From an uncultured Phocaeicola sp. (GTDB taxonomy: Bacteria; Bacteroidota; Bacteroidia; Bacteroidales; Bacteroidaceae), in contig CALUET010000023.1 of NCBI GenBank assembly GCA_944319745.1, positions 62,001 through 126,000 on the forward strand: a stretch of DNA of 64,000 nucleotides, read 5' to 3'. Below, one piece after another: positions 9,401 through 17,724 of this stretch. The notes under the pieces were generated by a model. It was not told the origin of the DNA and did not search any database. It was given only the letters and a program-made list of their open reading frames with translations. Position 1 is the stretch's first letter. The number at the start of each line of letters is the position of its first letter. The position numbers were made by a program, and so were the translations under genes.

Positions 9401-10396
9401 ATGAAAATATTGTGGGTTTTTATAGCGCTTTTTTCGTTGGCGGCTTGCGGACAATCCGGGAAACGGGGCGTAAGTTCTGCGGAAAGCGCGGGGAATGAGA
9501 TATTGTATGCCGATCCCACCGTCATGGAGTGGGAGGGAAAATACTATCTTACGGGGACCGGAACACAGTCTCCGGCCGGTTTTACCGTACTTCAGTCGGA
9601 AGATTTACTGCACTGGTCTACGGGAATACCCGATTCGCTTCGGTTTATTCTGAAGAAAGGAGAGGGCACTTTCGGTGAAAAAGGATTCTGGGCACCCCAA
9701 TGGTTTGCGGATAACGGGCGTTGGTTCCTGGCATATACGGCCGATGAACAGGTAGCCTTGGCGTCTTCTTCTTCATGGTTGGGCCCGTTCAAACAGGAAA
9801 AAGTTCAGCCTGTCGATTCCACAGCACACAATATAGATCCTTATTTGTTCAAGGATGATGACGGGAAATATTACCTGTATCATGTGAGATTCAATAAGGG
9901 AAATTATATCTGGGTGGCAGAGTTTGACATGAAAAGCGGACGTATTCTTCCCCAAACATTGAAGCAATGTCTTGATTGTACGGAGGAGTGGGAGAATACA
10001 CATAACTATCCTTCAGATCCGATAATGGAAGGTCCTACCGTAAAGAAGTGGGGAGATGTGTACTATCTTTTCTATTCGGCGAATCATTTTATGAATATAG
10101 ATTACGCAGTGGGCTACGCAACTTCTTCATCTCCTTTCGGCCCTTGGAAAAAATATGAGGGAAATCCCATTATTCATCGCAGTATCGTAAAGGAAAACGG
10201 TTCGGGCCATGGCGATATATTTGCCACTCCCGAGGGTGATTTATACTATGTTTATCATGTGCATAACTCCGATTCCGTCGTGTCTCCCCGGCGCACACGC
10301 ATTGTTCCAATGCTTCGTGAGAAAGGAGCCGACGGCATTTATCACATATCGGTAGACAGCGGTCGAATCATAAAACCCCTTCAGACAATTCAGTAA
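9401..10396 (+). CDS. Glycoside hydrolase family 43 lipoprotein
   Basis: A 331-residue surface or periplasmic hydrolase with a lipoprotein signal (LFSLAACG, Cys16). The five-bladed propeller signature of GH43 is clear: YADPTVMEW with the catalytic base Asp38, HNIDPYLFKDDDGKYYL with the pKa-modulating Asp, and IMEGPTVKK with the acid Glu. GH43 enzymes mostly cut alpha-L-arabinofuranosyl or beta-xylosyl links, but some act on galactofuranosides or galactans, so the exact activity is open. It starts 48 bases after the DUF5723 gene and is followed by a convergent hairpin. Confidence 0.9.
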   Translation: MKILWVFIALFSLAACGQSGKRGVSSAESAGNEILYADPTVMEWEGKYYLTGTGTQSPAGFTVLQSEDLLHWSTGIPDSLRFILKKGEGTFGEKGFWAPQWFADNGRWFLAYTADEQVALASSSSWLGPFKQEKVQPVDSTAHNIDPYLFKDDDGKYYLYHVRFNKGNYIWVAEFDMKSGRILPQTLKQCLDCTEEWENTHNYPSDPIMEGPTVKKWGDVYYLFYSANHFMNIDYAVGYATSSSPFGPWKKYEGNPIIHRSIVKENGSGHGDIFATPEGDLYYVYHVHNSDSVVSPRRTRIVPMLREKGADGIYHISVDSGRIIKPLQTIQ

Positions 10397-10402
10397 AAGA
10401 CG

Positions 10403-10439
10403 TTCATCCCCGGGTAATAAGCAATTATCCGGGGATGAA
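10403..10439. terminator. Convergent hairpin between the GH43 and YfcE-like genes
   Basis: Near-perfect inverted repeat TTCATCCCCGGGTAAT / ATTATCCGGGGATGAA of 16 pairs with a 5-base loop. T-tracts on either side are short, so it may act as a weak terminator in both directions. Confidence 0.6.
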
Positions 10440-10441
10440 TG

Positions 10442-10981
10442 TTATATGGTTATCTCTTTTAGTAAGGCTCCGTTTAGCTGATGAATCCTGATGTTTCCGT
10501 TGTCATAAATGGCAAAAGTCGGTACATTTCCTTGTTTGGGAAAGGTAACGGAGCCGGTGTTACAAACAAAACACTTCTCTGTTTTCTCTAATTTCCATAG
10601 ATGAGTGTGTCCGTAGAAGAAGACGTTGAATTTTCCTCTCGGGAAGTTTTTCTCGTTATATATATGTCCGTGGGTAAGAAAAAGAGTTTTCCCGTTGTCA
10701 ACCACGAGCATGTAATCGCTTAAGATTGGGAAATCCAGCAGCATTTGATCCACTTCCGAGTCGCAATTCCCGCGGATTGCAATCACATCATCCGCCATCT
10801 CGTTCAGGCGTTCGGCTATACCTTTCGGGTTAAGCCCTTCAAAGATTCCGTTACGCGGGCCATAATTCAATATGTCTCCCAAGATAAAAAGTTTGTCACA
10901 GTGGGAAGTTTTATAGAAAGACAATACGGCTTCCATTGCAGGCAATGAGCCGTGAATGTCGGAAACGATGAGGTATTTCAT
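10442..10981 (-). CDS. YfcE-like metallophosphoesterase
   Basis: A 179-residue calcineurin-like phosphodiesterase of the YfcE/MJ0936 group. Metal-binding motifs are complete: SDIHGS (Asp8, His10), LGDILNYGPRN, RGNCDSEVD, LTHGH and YGHTH. It probably hydrolyses small phosphodiesters in the cytoplasm; the natural substrate is unknown. The length is the family norm. It stands alone on its strand between glycosidase genes and looks unrelated to them. Confidence 0.93.
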   Translation of the reverse strand: MKYLIVSDIHGSLPAMEAVLSFYKTSHCDKLFILGDILNYGPRNGIFEGLNPKGIAERLNEMADDVIAIRGNCDSEVDQMLLDFPILSDYMLVVDNGKTLFLTHGHIYNEKNFPRGKFNVFFYGHTHLWKLEKTEKCFVCNTGSVTFPKQGNVPTFAIYDNGNIRIHQLNGALLKEITI

Positions 10982-11110
10982 GAAAAATATCTTGTTAGGC
11001 GGTTAAAAAAACTGTCGTCAAAGTTATAAAATCTCTCGGGCTTTTAGTAAGAAATGACATAATTTAAAATTATTGGATATCTTTTTGTGAGTGGTTTGTC
11101 CTTAAAAAAT

Positions 11111-11118
11111 TAAATTTG
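11111..11118 (+). promoter_or_regulatory. -7 element (TAAATTTG) upstream of the GH95-GH92 pair
   Basis: TAAATTTG lies 63 bases before the GH95 ATG. A TTTG at 11084-11087 could be the -33 element, although the 23-base spacer is longer than usual. The implied leader of about 55 bases is A/T-rich with no evident structure. Confidence 0.35.
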
Positions 11119-11181
11119 CAATTGTTTTTTGTATTACAATACGACTTTTAGGTATAATCATTTTTTATTGTTTTTATTGAT

Positions 11182-13578
11182 ATGGATAAGAGATTTGGTT
11201 TTGTTTTGGGGTGCTTGTTATGCGTAACAGGCATTCAACTGCATGCTCAGGAAACGCGTTTATGGTATGATAAGCCGGCAGATGAATGGATGAAATCGCT
11301 TCCTATAGGTAACGGACGCGTAGGGGCGATGGTTTTTGGCGGCGTGGAAGAAGAGACTGTTGCTTTAAACGAATCGAGTATGTGGGCGGGAGAGTACGAT
11401 CCCAATCAGGAAAAACCTTTCGGGCGCGAGCGTCTTGATTCGCTGAGAACACTGTTTTTTGAGAAAAAACTGGTGGAAGGCAATCAAATAGCCGGGCGGG
11501 AATTGGTCGGGACGCCGCATTCTTTCGGAACACATTTGCCCATTGGCGACCTGAAGATACGCTTTGATTATGCAAATGCAGGTAGTCCTGTGGAAAATTA
11601 TTGCCGTGAGTTGGATTTGACGAAGGCAGTGGTGGCCGTATCTTTCGAGAAAGGCGGCATAAAATACCGGAGAGAATTTTTTTCTTCCAACCCGCAGGAT
11701 GCGGTAGTGATGCGCTTCTCGTCAAATAAAAAAGGAGCCGTATCGTTTGACATGCGGATGGAAATGATTACGGCTGCCGAGGTCCTTGTGAAAAATGACG
11801 AACTGGTTTTCGACGGGCAAGCGCTGTTTCCCAATTTGGGGACGGGCGGTGTGATGTTCCAGGGACGCATCGTTGTAAAGGCAGAAAGCGGAACCATATC
11901 TTCCAACAACGGGACAGTCAGTGTAAAGAATGCCGATGCCGTAGTGATTGTTGCCGACGTTCGAACGAATTATAAGAGCGATCAGTATAAATCATTGTGT
12001 GAAAAGACGGTGAGGAATGCACAGAATGTGGCATACGACCGGCTTAAACAGATGCACGTAGAGGATTATTCTGCGTTGTTCAATAGGGTGTCACTCGTGT
12101 TGGGCGAAGACAACCGGAAGGATTTGCCTACCGATGTCCGTTGGCAGGCCTTATGCAATGGACAGAAAGACGCCGGCCTGCAGGCATTGTTTTTCCAGTA
12201 CGGACGTTATCTTACGATAGCTTCTTCGCGGGAGAATTCCCCCTTGCCGATAGCTTTACAGGGCTTTTTTAATGATAATCTGGCATGTAACATGTGTTGG
12301 ACCAGCGATTATCATTTGGACATTAACACGGAACAGAATTATTGGCTGACGAATATCGGCAACTTGCCCGAGTGCAATGCTCCGCTTTTTACTTATATTG
12401 CCGATCTTGCACGGCACGGTTCCAAGACAGTCAAGACCGTTTACGGCTGTAAAGGATGGGCTGCACACACGGTAGCAAATGTATGGGGTTACACGGCTCC
12501 CTCGAATGGCATGGGATGGGGACTGTTTCCTTTGGCCGGTTCGTGGATGGCTTCTCATTTGTGGACGCATTATGAATATACGCAGGACGAGGAATATCTG
12601 GCAAAGACAGCCTATCCTTTGTTGAAGGGGAATGCCGAGTTTTTGTTGGATTACATGGTGGAAGATCCGAACACCGGTTATATGGTTACAGGTCCCTGCA
12701 TTTCTCCCGAGAATTCTTTCCGCTACCAGGGACAGGAACTTGGGGCTTCCATGATGCCAACCTGCGATCGTGTGTTGGCATACGAAATCATGTCTGCCTG
12801 CGTCAAGGCCTCGGAAATACTGAAAACCGACAAGTCTTTTGCCGATTCTTTGCGGGTGGCTTTGGCAAAATTTCCTCCGTTTCGTATAAACAGAAATGGT
12901 GGTATTTGCGAATGGATGGAGGACTATGAAGAAGCTCATCCCAATCATAGGCATACTTCTCACTTATTGGCTTTTTATCCTTTCGCGCAGATTACGAAAG
13001 AAGGCTCTCCCGAGTTGACCGAAGCAGTGCGTAAAACCATTGAACGGAGGCTGTCTGCCGAGGGATGGGAAGACGTGGAATGGAGCAGGGCAAACATGGT
13101 TTGTTTTTATGCCCGCCTGAAAGATGCGCAAAAAGCCGAGGAGAGTCTGAACATTTTAATGTCTGATTTTGCACGGGAGAACCTGTTGACCATCTCTCCC
13201 GAAGGCATTGCCGGTGCTCCTTACGATGTATTTATCTTCGATGGCAATGCGGCCGGTGCGGCCGGACTGGCCGAAATGTTGGTACAAGGGCAGGAAGGAT
13301 ATGTGGAGTTGTTGCCGTGTCTGCCTGTGGAATGGAAGGACGGACGTTTTAAAGGGCTGTGTGTGAAAGGAGGAGCCGAGGTGTCGGCTGAATGGCAGGA
13401 TGCGCAGGTTAAAGAGGCTTCATTGCGGGCTACGGTCGATAATCTGTTTAAGTTGAAGATACCGGAAGACCGTGAATACACCATTACGTTGAACGGAAAA
13501 AAATGTCCGTCGAGTCTGGATGAGAACCATTGCGTGGTAATGTATTTGAAATGTGGAGATGTATTAAAAATAAAATGA
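11182..13578 (+). CDS. Glycoside hydrolase family 95 (alpha-L-fucosidase / alpha-L-galactosidase type)
   Basis: A secreted 798-residue inverting glycosidase with a signal peptide ending near LHAQ. The N-terminal GH95 beta-sandwich (LWYDKPADEWMKSLPIGNGRVGAM) is followed by an (alpha/alpha)6 barrel. The general acid is likely Glu510 in GPCISPENSF, and Asp687 in FDGNAAGAAG fits the residue that helps activate the water. The water-positioning pair, two Asn in the bifidobacterial 1,2-fucosidase, appears here as Asp380 and Asn382 (HLDINTEQNYW). The family covers 1,2-alpha-fucosidases and alpha-L-galactosidases, so specificity is open. Its stop codon overlaps the GH92 start (ATGA), showing joint expression. 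Confidence 0.93.
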   Translation: MDKRFGFVLGCLLCVTGIQLHAQETRLWYDKPADEWMKSLPIGNGRVGAMVFGGVEEETVALNESSMWAGEYDPNQEKPFGRERLDSLRTLFFEKKLVEGNQIAGRELVGTPHSFGTHLPIGDLKIRFDYANAGSPVENYCRELDLTKAVVAVSFEKGGIKYRREFFSSNPQDAVVMRFSSNKKGAVSFDMRMEMITAAEVLVKNDELVFDGQALFPNLGTGGVMFQGRIVVKAESGTISSNNGTVSVKNADAVVIVADVRTNYKSDQYKSLCEKTVRNAQNVAYDRLKQMHVEDYSALFNRVSLVLGEDNRKDLPTDVRWQALCNGQKDAGLQALFFQYGRYLTIASSRENSPLPIALQGFFNDNLACNMCWTSDYHLDINTEQNYWLTNIGNLPECNAPLFTYIADLARHGSKTVKTVYGCKGWAAHTVANVWGYTAPSNGMGWGLFPLAGSWMASHLWTHYEYTQDEEYLAKTAYPLLKGNAEFLLDYMVEDPNTGYMVTGPCISPENSFRYQGQELGASMMPTCDRVLAYEIMSACVKASEILKTDKSFADSLRVALAKFPPFRINRNGGICEWMEDYEEAHPNHRHTSHLLAFYPFAQITKEGSPELTEAVRKTIERRLSAEGWEDVEWSRANMVCFYARLKDAQKAEESLNILMSDFARENLLTISPEGIAGAPYDVFIFDGNAAGAAGLAEMLVQGQEGYVELLPCLPVEWKDGRFKGLCVKGGAEVSAEWQDAQVKEASLRATVDNLFKLKIPEDREYTITLNGKKCPSSLDENHCVVMYLKCGDVLKIK

Positions 13579-15806
13579 GACGAGTTATGAAAAAACAGCA
13601 ATTGTGTGCTTTGGTTTTTTGGCTGGCAGCTTTTGCAACATCGGCACAAGATGTGGCACAATACGTGAACCCTTTTATCGGGACCGGCGCTGTTGCCAAT
13701 AGCTTGAGCGGTAATAATTATCCGGGAGCGACGATGCCGTTCGGCATGGTACAGCTTTCTCCCGATACACAGGATGCGCCTGACTGGGCACAGGCCTCGG
13801 GCTATGATTATAATGATGAAAAGATTTTCGGATTTTCTCACACCCGGTTGAGCGGGACGGGAGCGTCGGACCTTATCGATATACTGATGCTTCCGATACA
13901 GGATTGGCGGACAAATGCCCGTTTCTCGCATGAGAAGGAGAAGGCAGAGCCGGGGTATTATGCAGTTTTACTGCAAGACGACAGCATTGATGTGGAGCTT
14001 ACGGTGACAGAACATGCAGGATTGCATCGGTACACTTACAATAATAAAGAGAAAATTGCCCGAATTTATTTTGATTTGAACCATTCCGCCAACAAAGGGA
14101 GCTGGGGCTGTCAGATAATTAATGCGCAGATTCGTAAGGTTTCCCCTACGCGTATAGAGGGATATCGTATCATTACGGGATGGGCAAAGCTACGGAAAGT
14201 TTATTTCTGTGCCGAGTTCTCCCAACCGATTGTTGCCACGGAAATGTGGAACGGAGACCGTTGTAACCACGACATTCCGGTGATAAACGGGAACAACTTG
14301 CGGGCCGTTTTTGATTTCGGACGCCAGGGGACGGTGGAATGTCGTTTGGCAATTTCTCCTGTTTCCATAGATAATGCCCGGGAAAATTTGGCAAAAGAGA
14401 CAAAAGGGAAAAGCTTTGACGAGGTACGACGTGAGGCTTATCGTTGCTGGAATAAAGAATTGGGTAAGGTACAGATTGAGGCCGGCCGGGAAGAGAAAGA
14501 GATTTTTTATACGGCTTTGTACCATACAATGATTCAGCCTAACTTGTTGTCTGACGTGAATGGTCAGTACATGTCGGCCGATTACTCGACGCGTCAGCTT
14601 GCAAAGGGCGAGAGGCATTACACCACTTTCTCGCTTTGGGATACTTTCCGCGCGGCGCATCCGCTCTATACGATCCTGGAACCTGAGCGAACAGCCGACT
14701 TTGTTAATAGCATGATACGCCAATATGATTATTACGGTTACCTGCCGATTTGGCAACTGTGGGGGCAGGATAATTACTGTATGATAGGAAATCATGCGGT
14801 ACCTGTCGTGGTGGATGCAGTCCTTAAAGGCATTCCCGGCATAGACGAAACGAAGGCTTATGAGGCAGTAAGGCAGAGTTTGACGACGCCTCACACGAAT
14901 TCTCCGTTTGATGTGTGGGACAAATACGGTTACATGCCGGAGAATTTGCAGTCGCAATCCGTGTCAATCACTTTGGAACAAAGTTTTGATGATTGGTGTG
15001 CAGCTCAATTGGCCAAGCGATTGAACAAGGAGGATGATTATGAATTCTTTGAGAAACGCTCCGGTTATTATCGTAATTTGCATCATCCCGAGACGAAATT
15101 CTTTCAACCCAAAAACAGTGATGGCGAGTGGATATTGCCTTTCGATCCTTACAAGTACGGGGCAAACGGAGGATATCCCTTCACCGAAGGAAACGGATGG
15201 CAGTATTATTGGTATGTTCCGCATAATATTTCCGACCTGATTGCGCTGACGGGTGGAGAAAAAGCCTTCTGCGAACGCTTGGACGAATTCTTTACATCGG
15301 ATGAAACAAGCGGGGCGAAAAACGATAACGCTTCGGGATTTGTGGGGCTGTATGCTCATGGAAACGAACCAAGCCATCATGTGGCTTACCTGTACGCGCT
15401 GGCAGGACAGCCGGCGAAAACCCAGCAACTGGTAAGTTTTATAAAGCAGACATTGTATAATACCTCGTCTTCCGGATATGCGGGCAACGATGATTGCGGA
15501 GAGATGTCGGCATGGTATGTGTTTTCGGCATTGGGCTTTTATCCGGTAAATCCCGCTTCGGGAGAATTTATTATAGGAAGTCCTACGGTGGAGCAGGCAT
15601 CAATCAAGCTGTCGGGTGGAAAAGAATTTAAAATAACGGCGAAACGTAAGTCGGATACCGGTGGTGAGATTTATGTAAGTTCCGTGAAGCTGAACGGTCA
15701 TCGTTTGGATAATTTTGTTCTCTCTTACAGCGATATTATGAACGGAGGAACGCTGGAGTTTGTTCTTTCATCGAAACCTAAAGGGAAAATATTGAATTTG
15801 AAATAA
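13575..15806 (+). CDS. Glycoside hydrolase family 92 alpha-mannosidase
   Basis: A secreted, calcium-dependent exo-alpha-mannosidase of about 743 residues. The family opening YVNPFIGTG and GNNYPGATMPFGMVQLSPDT follows a signal peptide ending near TSAQ. The active-site region is complete: FTEGNGWQYYWYVPHN, the GNDDCGEMSAWYVFSALGFYPVNP signature, and a C-terminal beta domain. Two starts are possible, ATG 13575 (overlapping the GH95 stop) and ATG 13587 (MKKQQLC); both give a normal signal peptide. Pairing with GH95 suggests joint attack on fucosylated or galactosylated mannose-bearing glycans, which is inference. Confidence 0.94.
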   Translation: MRRVMKKQQLCALVFWLAAFATSAQDVAQYVNPFIGTGAVANSLSGNNYPGATMPFGMVQLSPDTQDAPDWAQASGYDYNDEKIFGFSHTRLSGTGASDLIDILMLPIQDWRTNARFSHEKEKAEPGYYAVLLQDDSIDVELTVTEHAGLHRYTYNNKEKIARIYFDLNHSANKGSWGCQIINAQIRKVSPTRIEGYRIITGWAKLRKVYFCAEFSQPIVATEMWNGDRCNHDIPVINGNNLRAVFDFGRQGTVECRLAISPVSIDNARENLAKETKGKSFDEVRREAYRCWNKELGKVQIEAGREEKEIFYTALYHTMIQPNLLSDVNGQYMSADYSTRQLAKGERHYTTFSLWDTFRAAHPLYTILEPERTADFVNSMIRQYDYYGYLPIWQLWGQDNYCMIGNHAVPVVVDAVLKGIPGIDETKAYEAVRQSLTTPHTNSPFDVWDKYGYMPENLQSQSVSITLEQSFDDWCAAQLAKRLNKEDDYEFFEKRSGYYRNLHHPETKFFQPKNSDGEWILPFDPYKYGANGGYPFTEGNGWQYYWYVPHNISDLIALTGGEKAFCERLDEFFTSDETSGAKNDNASGFVGLYAHGNEPSHHVAYLYALAGQPAKTQQLVSFIKQTLYNTSSSGYAGNDDCGEMSAWYVFSALGFYPVNPASGEFIIGSPTVEQASIKLSGGKEFKITAKRKSDTGGEIYVSSVKLNGHRLDNFVLSYSDIMNGGTLEFVLSSKPKGKILNLK

Positions 15807-15815
15807 AAGAATCAT

Positions 15816-15885
15816 CCTCTTCTTTTCTCGGAAAGAAAGGCAGGCTCAGTTCATGCGAACGACCCTTTCCCGAGAAAAGAAGGGG
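15816..15885. terminator. Bidirectional terminator between GH92 and GH123-like genes
   Basis: Arms of about 20 bases, CTCTTCTTTTCTCGGAAAG and CTTTCCCGAGAAAAGAAGGG, flank a loop of about 30 bases. It lies between two convergent genes. On the minus strand the stem is followed by a T-rich stretch (TTCTTTTATTT). Confidence 0.65.
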
Positions 15886-15887
15886 AT

Positions 15888-17678
15888 TTATTTATTGAGA
15901 TATTCCGTCATCGTACGTACGGCATCTTCGGCTTTGGCTCCTTTTTTCAGCTCCTCCAGGTCGAACATTTGCAGTTTTTTCTCCAGTTCGGCAAGTTTCT
16001 TCTTGTTGTTTTCCTTTAGATAATGGTTCCTCAGCAGTGTAATTTTTTCATTTTGTTGGATGCCTTCGATGAGTCTTTCGAAGCGGATGGACGAGCGGAA
16101 TCCCGGATATACCAGATAAGTATCGCCGCCTGCCCAGGTAACAAAGCGGGAGTCTTGCAGAGGATTCTCCACCCAGCTGTTGTAAGCCCACCGTAAATAG
16201 CCGTCCATATGCAGGCGTGCGGCATAAAAGCCTATCCATGCTGCATCTGCCGGTGCTGAAAAAGTGAAAGTATTGGGGCGGGTGTCACCACAATAAGTGT
16301 AGTATGTTGTAACTTTCTTCTCGGCCTTTCTTCTTTCTATTGCCCTGAAAGGGAATAATTGATCGGTCGATACGCAGTAATCGAATATGTAAGGTTCTAT
16401 CTCTTCATAGTACAAACCGGCCAAGGCAACCTTAAAGTTTTTGTCGACGCTGCGTATCAATTCGATGGTTTTTTGCATTACTTCCATCGGTCGTTCATCC
16501 ATTGCTATGCAAGTTTTCTCGAACCATCCTTTTTCTTTCAGGTGCTTTGCAAAACTTTTAAGCAGTGCCGTCCATATTTCCGTGTATTCTTTTTCTCCGG
16601 GTTCCGTATGGATTGTTTGCATCTGATTGCTCTTTTGATCAAAATATTGGAATGTAAAGTTCCAAGGCACCATTGAATAACAGTTGATTTGTCGGTCGAT
16701 TCCCAACGATATCATGAATTCTACCCACGCGTCGAACACGTCGAACCGGAACTCCCAACTGCCGTCGTACTTTCTAATCCAGGTAATCATAGACTTAAAG
16801 TAGTCGTACGTTTGTCCGTTCCAAGGCTTGTGTGTGATGCTTGCAGTGATAACTTTTTGTCCGGCTTCTGCCAGTGCTTTCATGATGGGACGCATTGCTT
16901 CAAAGTGTTCATCCGTCCATTCTTCTGTATTGTAGTAGCGCGCTACGCTGTAAGGATTCTGCCATAAGTCTAAATGAAAGCGCCATTCGGAGGGAGGAGG
17001 CAGCGTGTTTTTCCCGACTTTTACCTGTATGCGTAGCGATCCCGTTTCTTTTTCATTGTCAAGGATGACGATCTTTCCATTGTAAGTTCCTGTCGGGATG
17101 TCTCTCGGAACCCTAATACTTACCCAGACGGGGCATACGTTTTGAGGATTCAGTGCAAAAAAAGGAGTGATGTCAATGGGATCGGCCACCAGTAACGAGT
17201 CCCACTGTGTCTTGTCGGGACGGTGTCCGCATCCGCTTGTCCGCTCTTTGTTCAGTTCGTCGGTCATGACATATCTGACAAATCCTGCAGAAAGGCACTC
17301 TGCCGGAATGCTGTTCCCGCGGTTGTCTTTCAGGTTGCAGAACTTTAAGGAAATCTTTTCATGTGTCTGTTTGCTCCATAAAAGGCATTGGGCATTCAGT
17401 TTCTCTCCTTTCCAGGAACTTAATTTCAGTGTACGATCATGCAGGATGTTTTGGGGAACGTTTACCTTATCATACCTGACATCTGTGCTTCCCCATGCAA
17501 AGCAAAGCCCGTCCGGCTGTTTTTCCCATTCGGCCTTGTCGATGGTGCCCGGTGCCGTGAGTTCCTGATATTCGGTATGCGGAGGTAATCCTTTCCCCAA
17601 GTTTTGTGCTTGTATCCGTATAGATATAAATGAAAGGAAGCATAAAAACAGGATTGTTTCTGTTACATTTTTTCTCAT
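15888..17678 (-). CDS. GH123-like (DUF4091) secreted glycosidase
   Basis: A 596-residue secreted protein: signal peptide (ILFLCFLSFISIRIQAQ), an N-terminal beta-sandwich of about 220 residues, and a barrel domain formerly named DUF4091, now the GH123 catalytic domain. GH123 enzymes remove beta-linked N-acetylgalactosamine by substrate-assisted catalysis using an adjacent Asp-Glu pair; here CIAMDERPMEVM supplies that pair. The barrel end shows GYLRWAYNSWVENP and WAGGDTYLVYPG, typical of the family. The ATG at 17678 is preferred over an in-frame TTG at 17690. Substrate is inferred from the family only. Confidence 0.85.
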   Translation of the reverse strand: MRKNVTETILFLCFLSFISIRIQAQNLGKGLPPHTEYQELTAPGTIDKAEWEKQPDGLCFAWGSTDVRYDKVNVPQNILHDRTLKLSSWKGEKLNAQCLLWSKQTHEKISLKFCNLKDNRGNSIPAECLSAGFVRYVMTDELNKERTSGCGHRPDKTQWDSLLVADPIDITPFFALNPQNVCPVWVSIRVPRDIPTGTYNGKIVILDNEKETGSLRIQVKVGKNTLPPPSEWRFHLDLWQNPYSVARYYNTEEWTDEHFEAMRPIMKALAEAGQKVITASITHKPWNGQTYDYFKSMITWIRKYDGSWEFRFDVFDAWVEFMISLGIDRQINCYSMVPWNFTFQYFDQKSNQMQTIHTEPGEKEYTEIWTALLKSFAKHLKEKGWFEKTCIAMDERPMEVMQKTIELIRSVDKNFKVALAGLYYEEIEPYIFDYCVSTDQLFPFRAIERRKAEKKVTTYYTYCGDTRPNTFTFSAPADAAWIGFYAARLHMDGYLRWAYNSWVENPLQDSRFVTWAGGDTYLVYPGFRSSIRFERLIEGIQQNEKITLLRNHYLKENNKKKLAELEKKLQMFDLEELKKGAKAEDAVRTMTEYLNK

Positions 17679-17724
17679 ACTTGCAGTCAATGGCGTAAAT
17701 AAGTAGTGATTGTTCCGGTAAATA

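Noticed and set aside
12256..12963. 235-codon antisense frame within the GH95 gene
   Set aside because: Antisense to the catalytic domain; no recognisable protein features.
14190..14957. 255-codon antisense frame within the GH92 gene
   Set aside because: Antisense to conserved GH92 motifs; unusual composition, no signal or domain.
9401..17678. Candidate polysaccharide utilization locus around the GH43/GH95/GH92/GH123 genes
   Set aside because: No SusC/SusD pair, hybrid two-component or ECF regulator is present; genes are in several separate transcription units.
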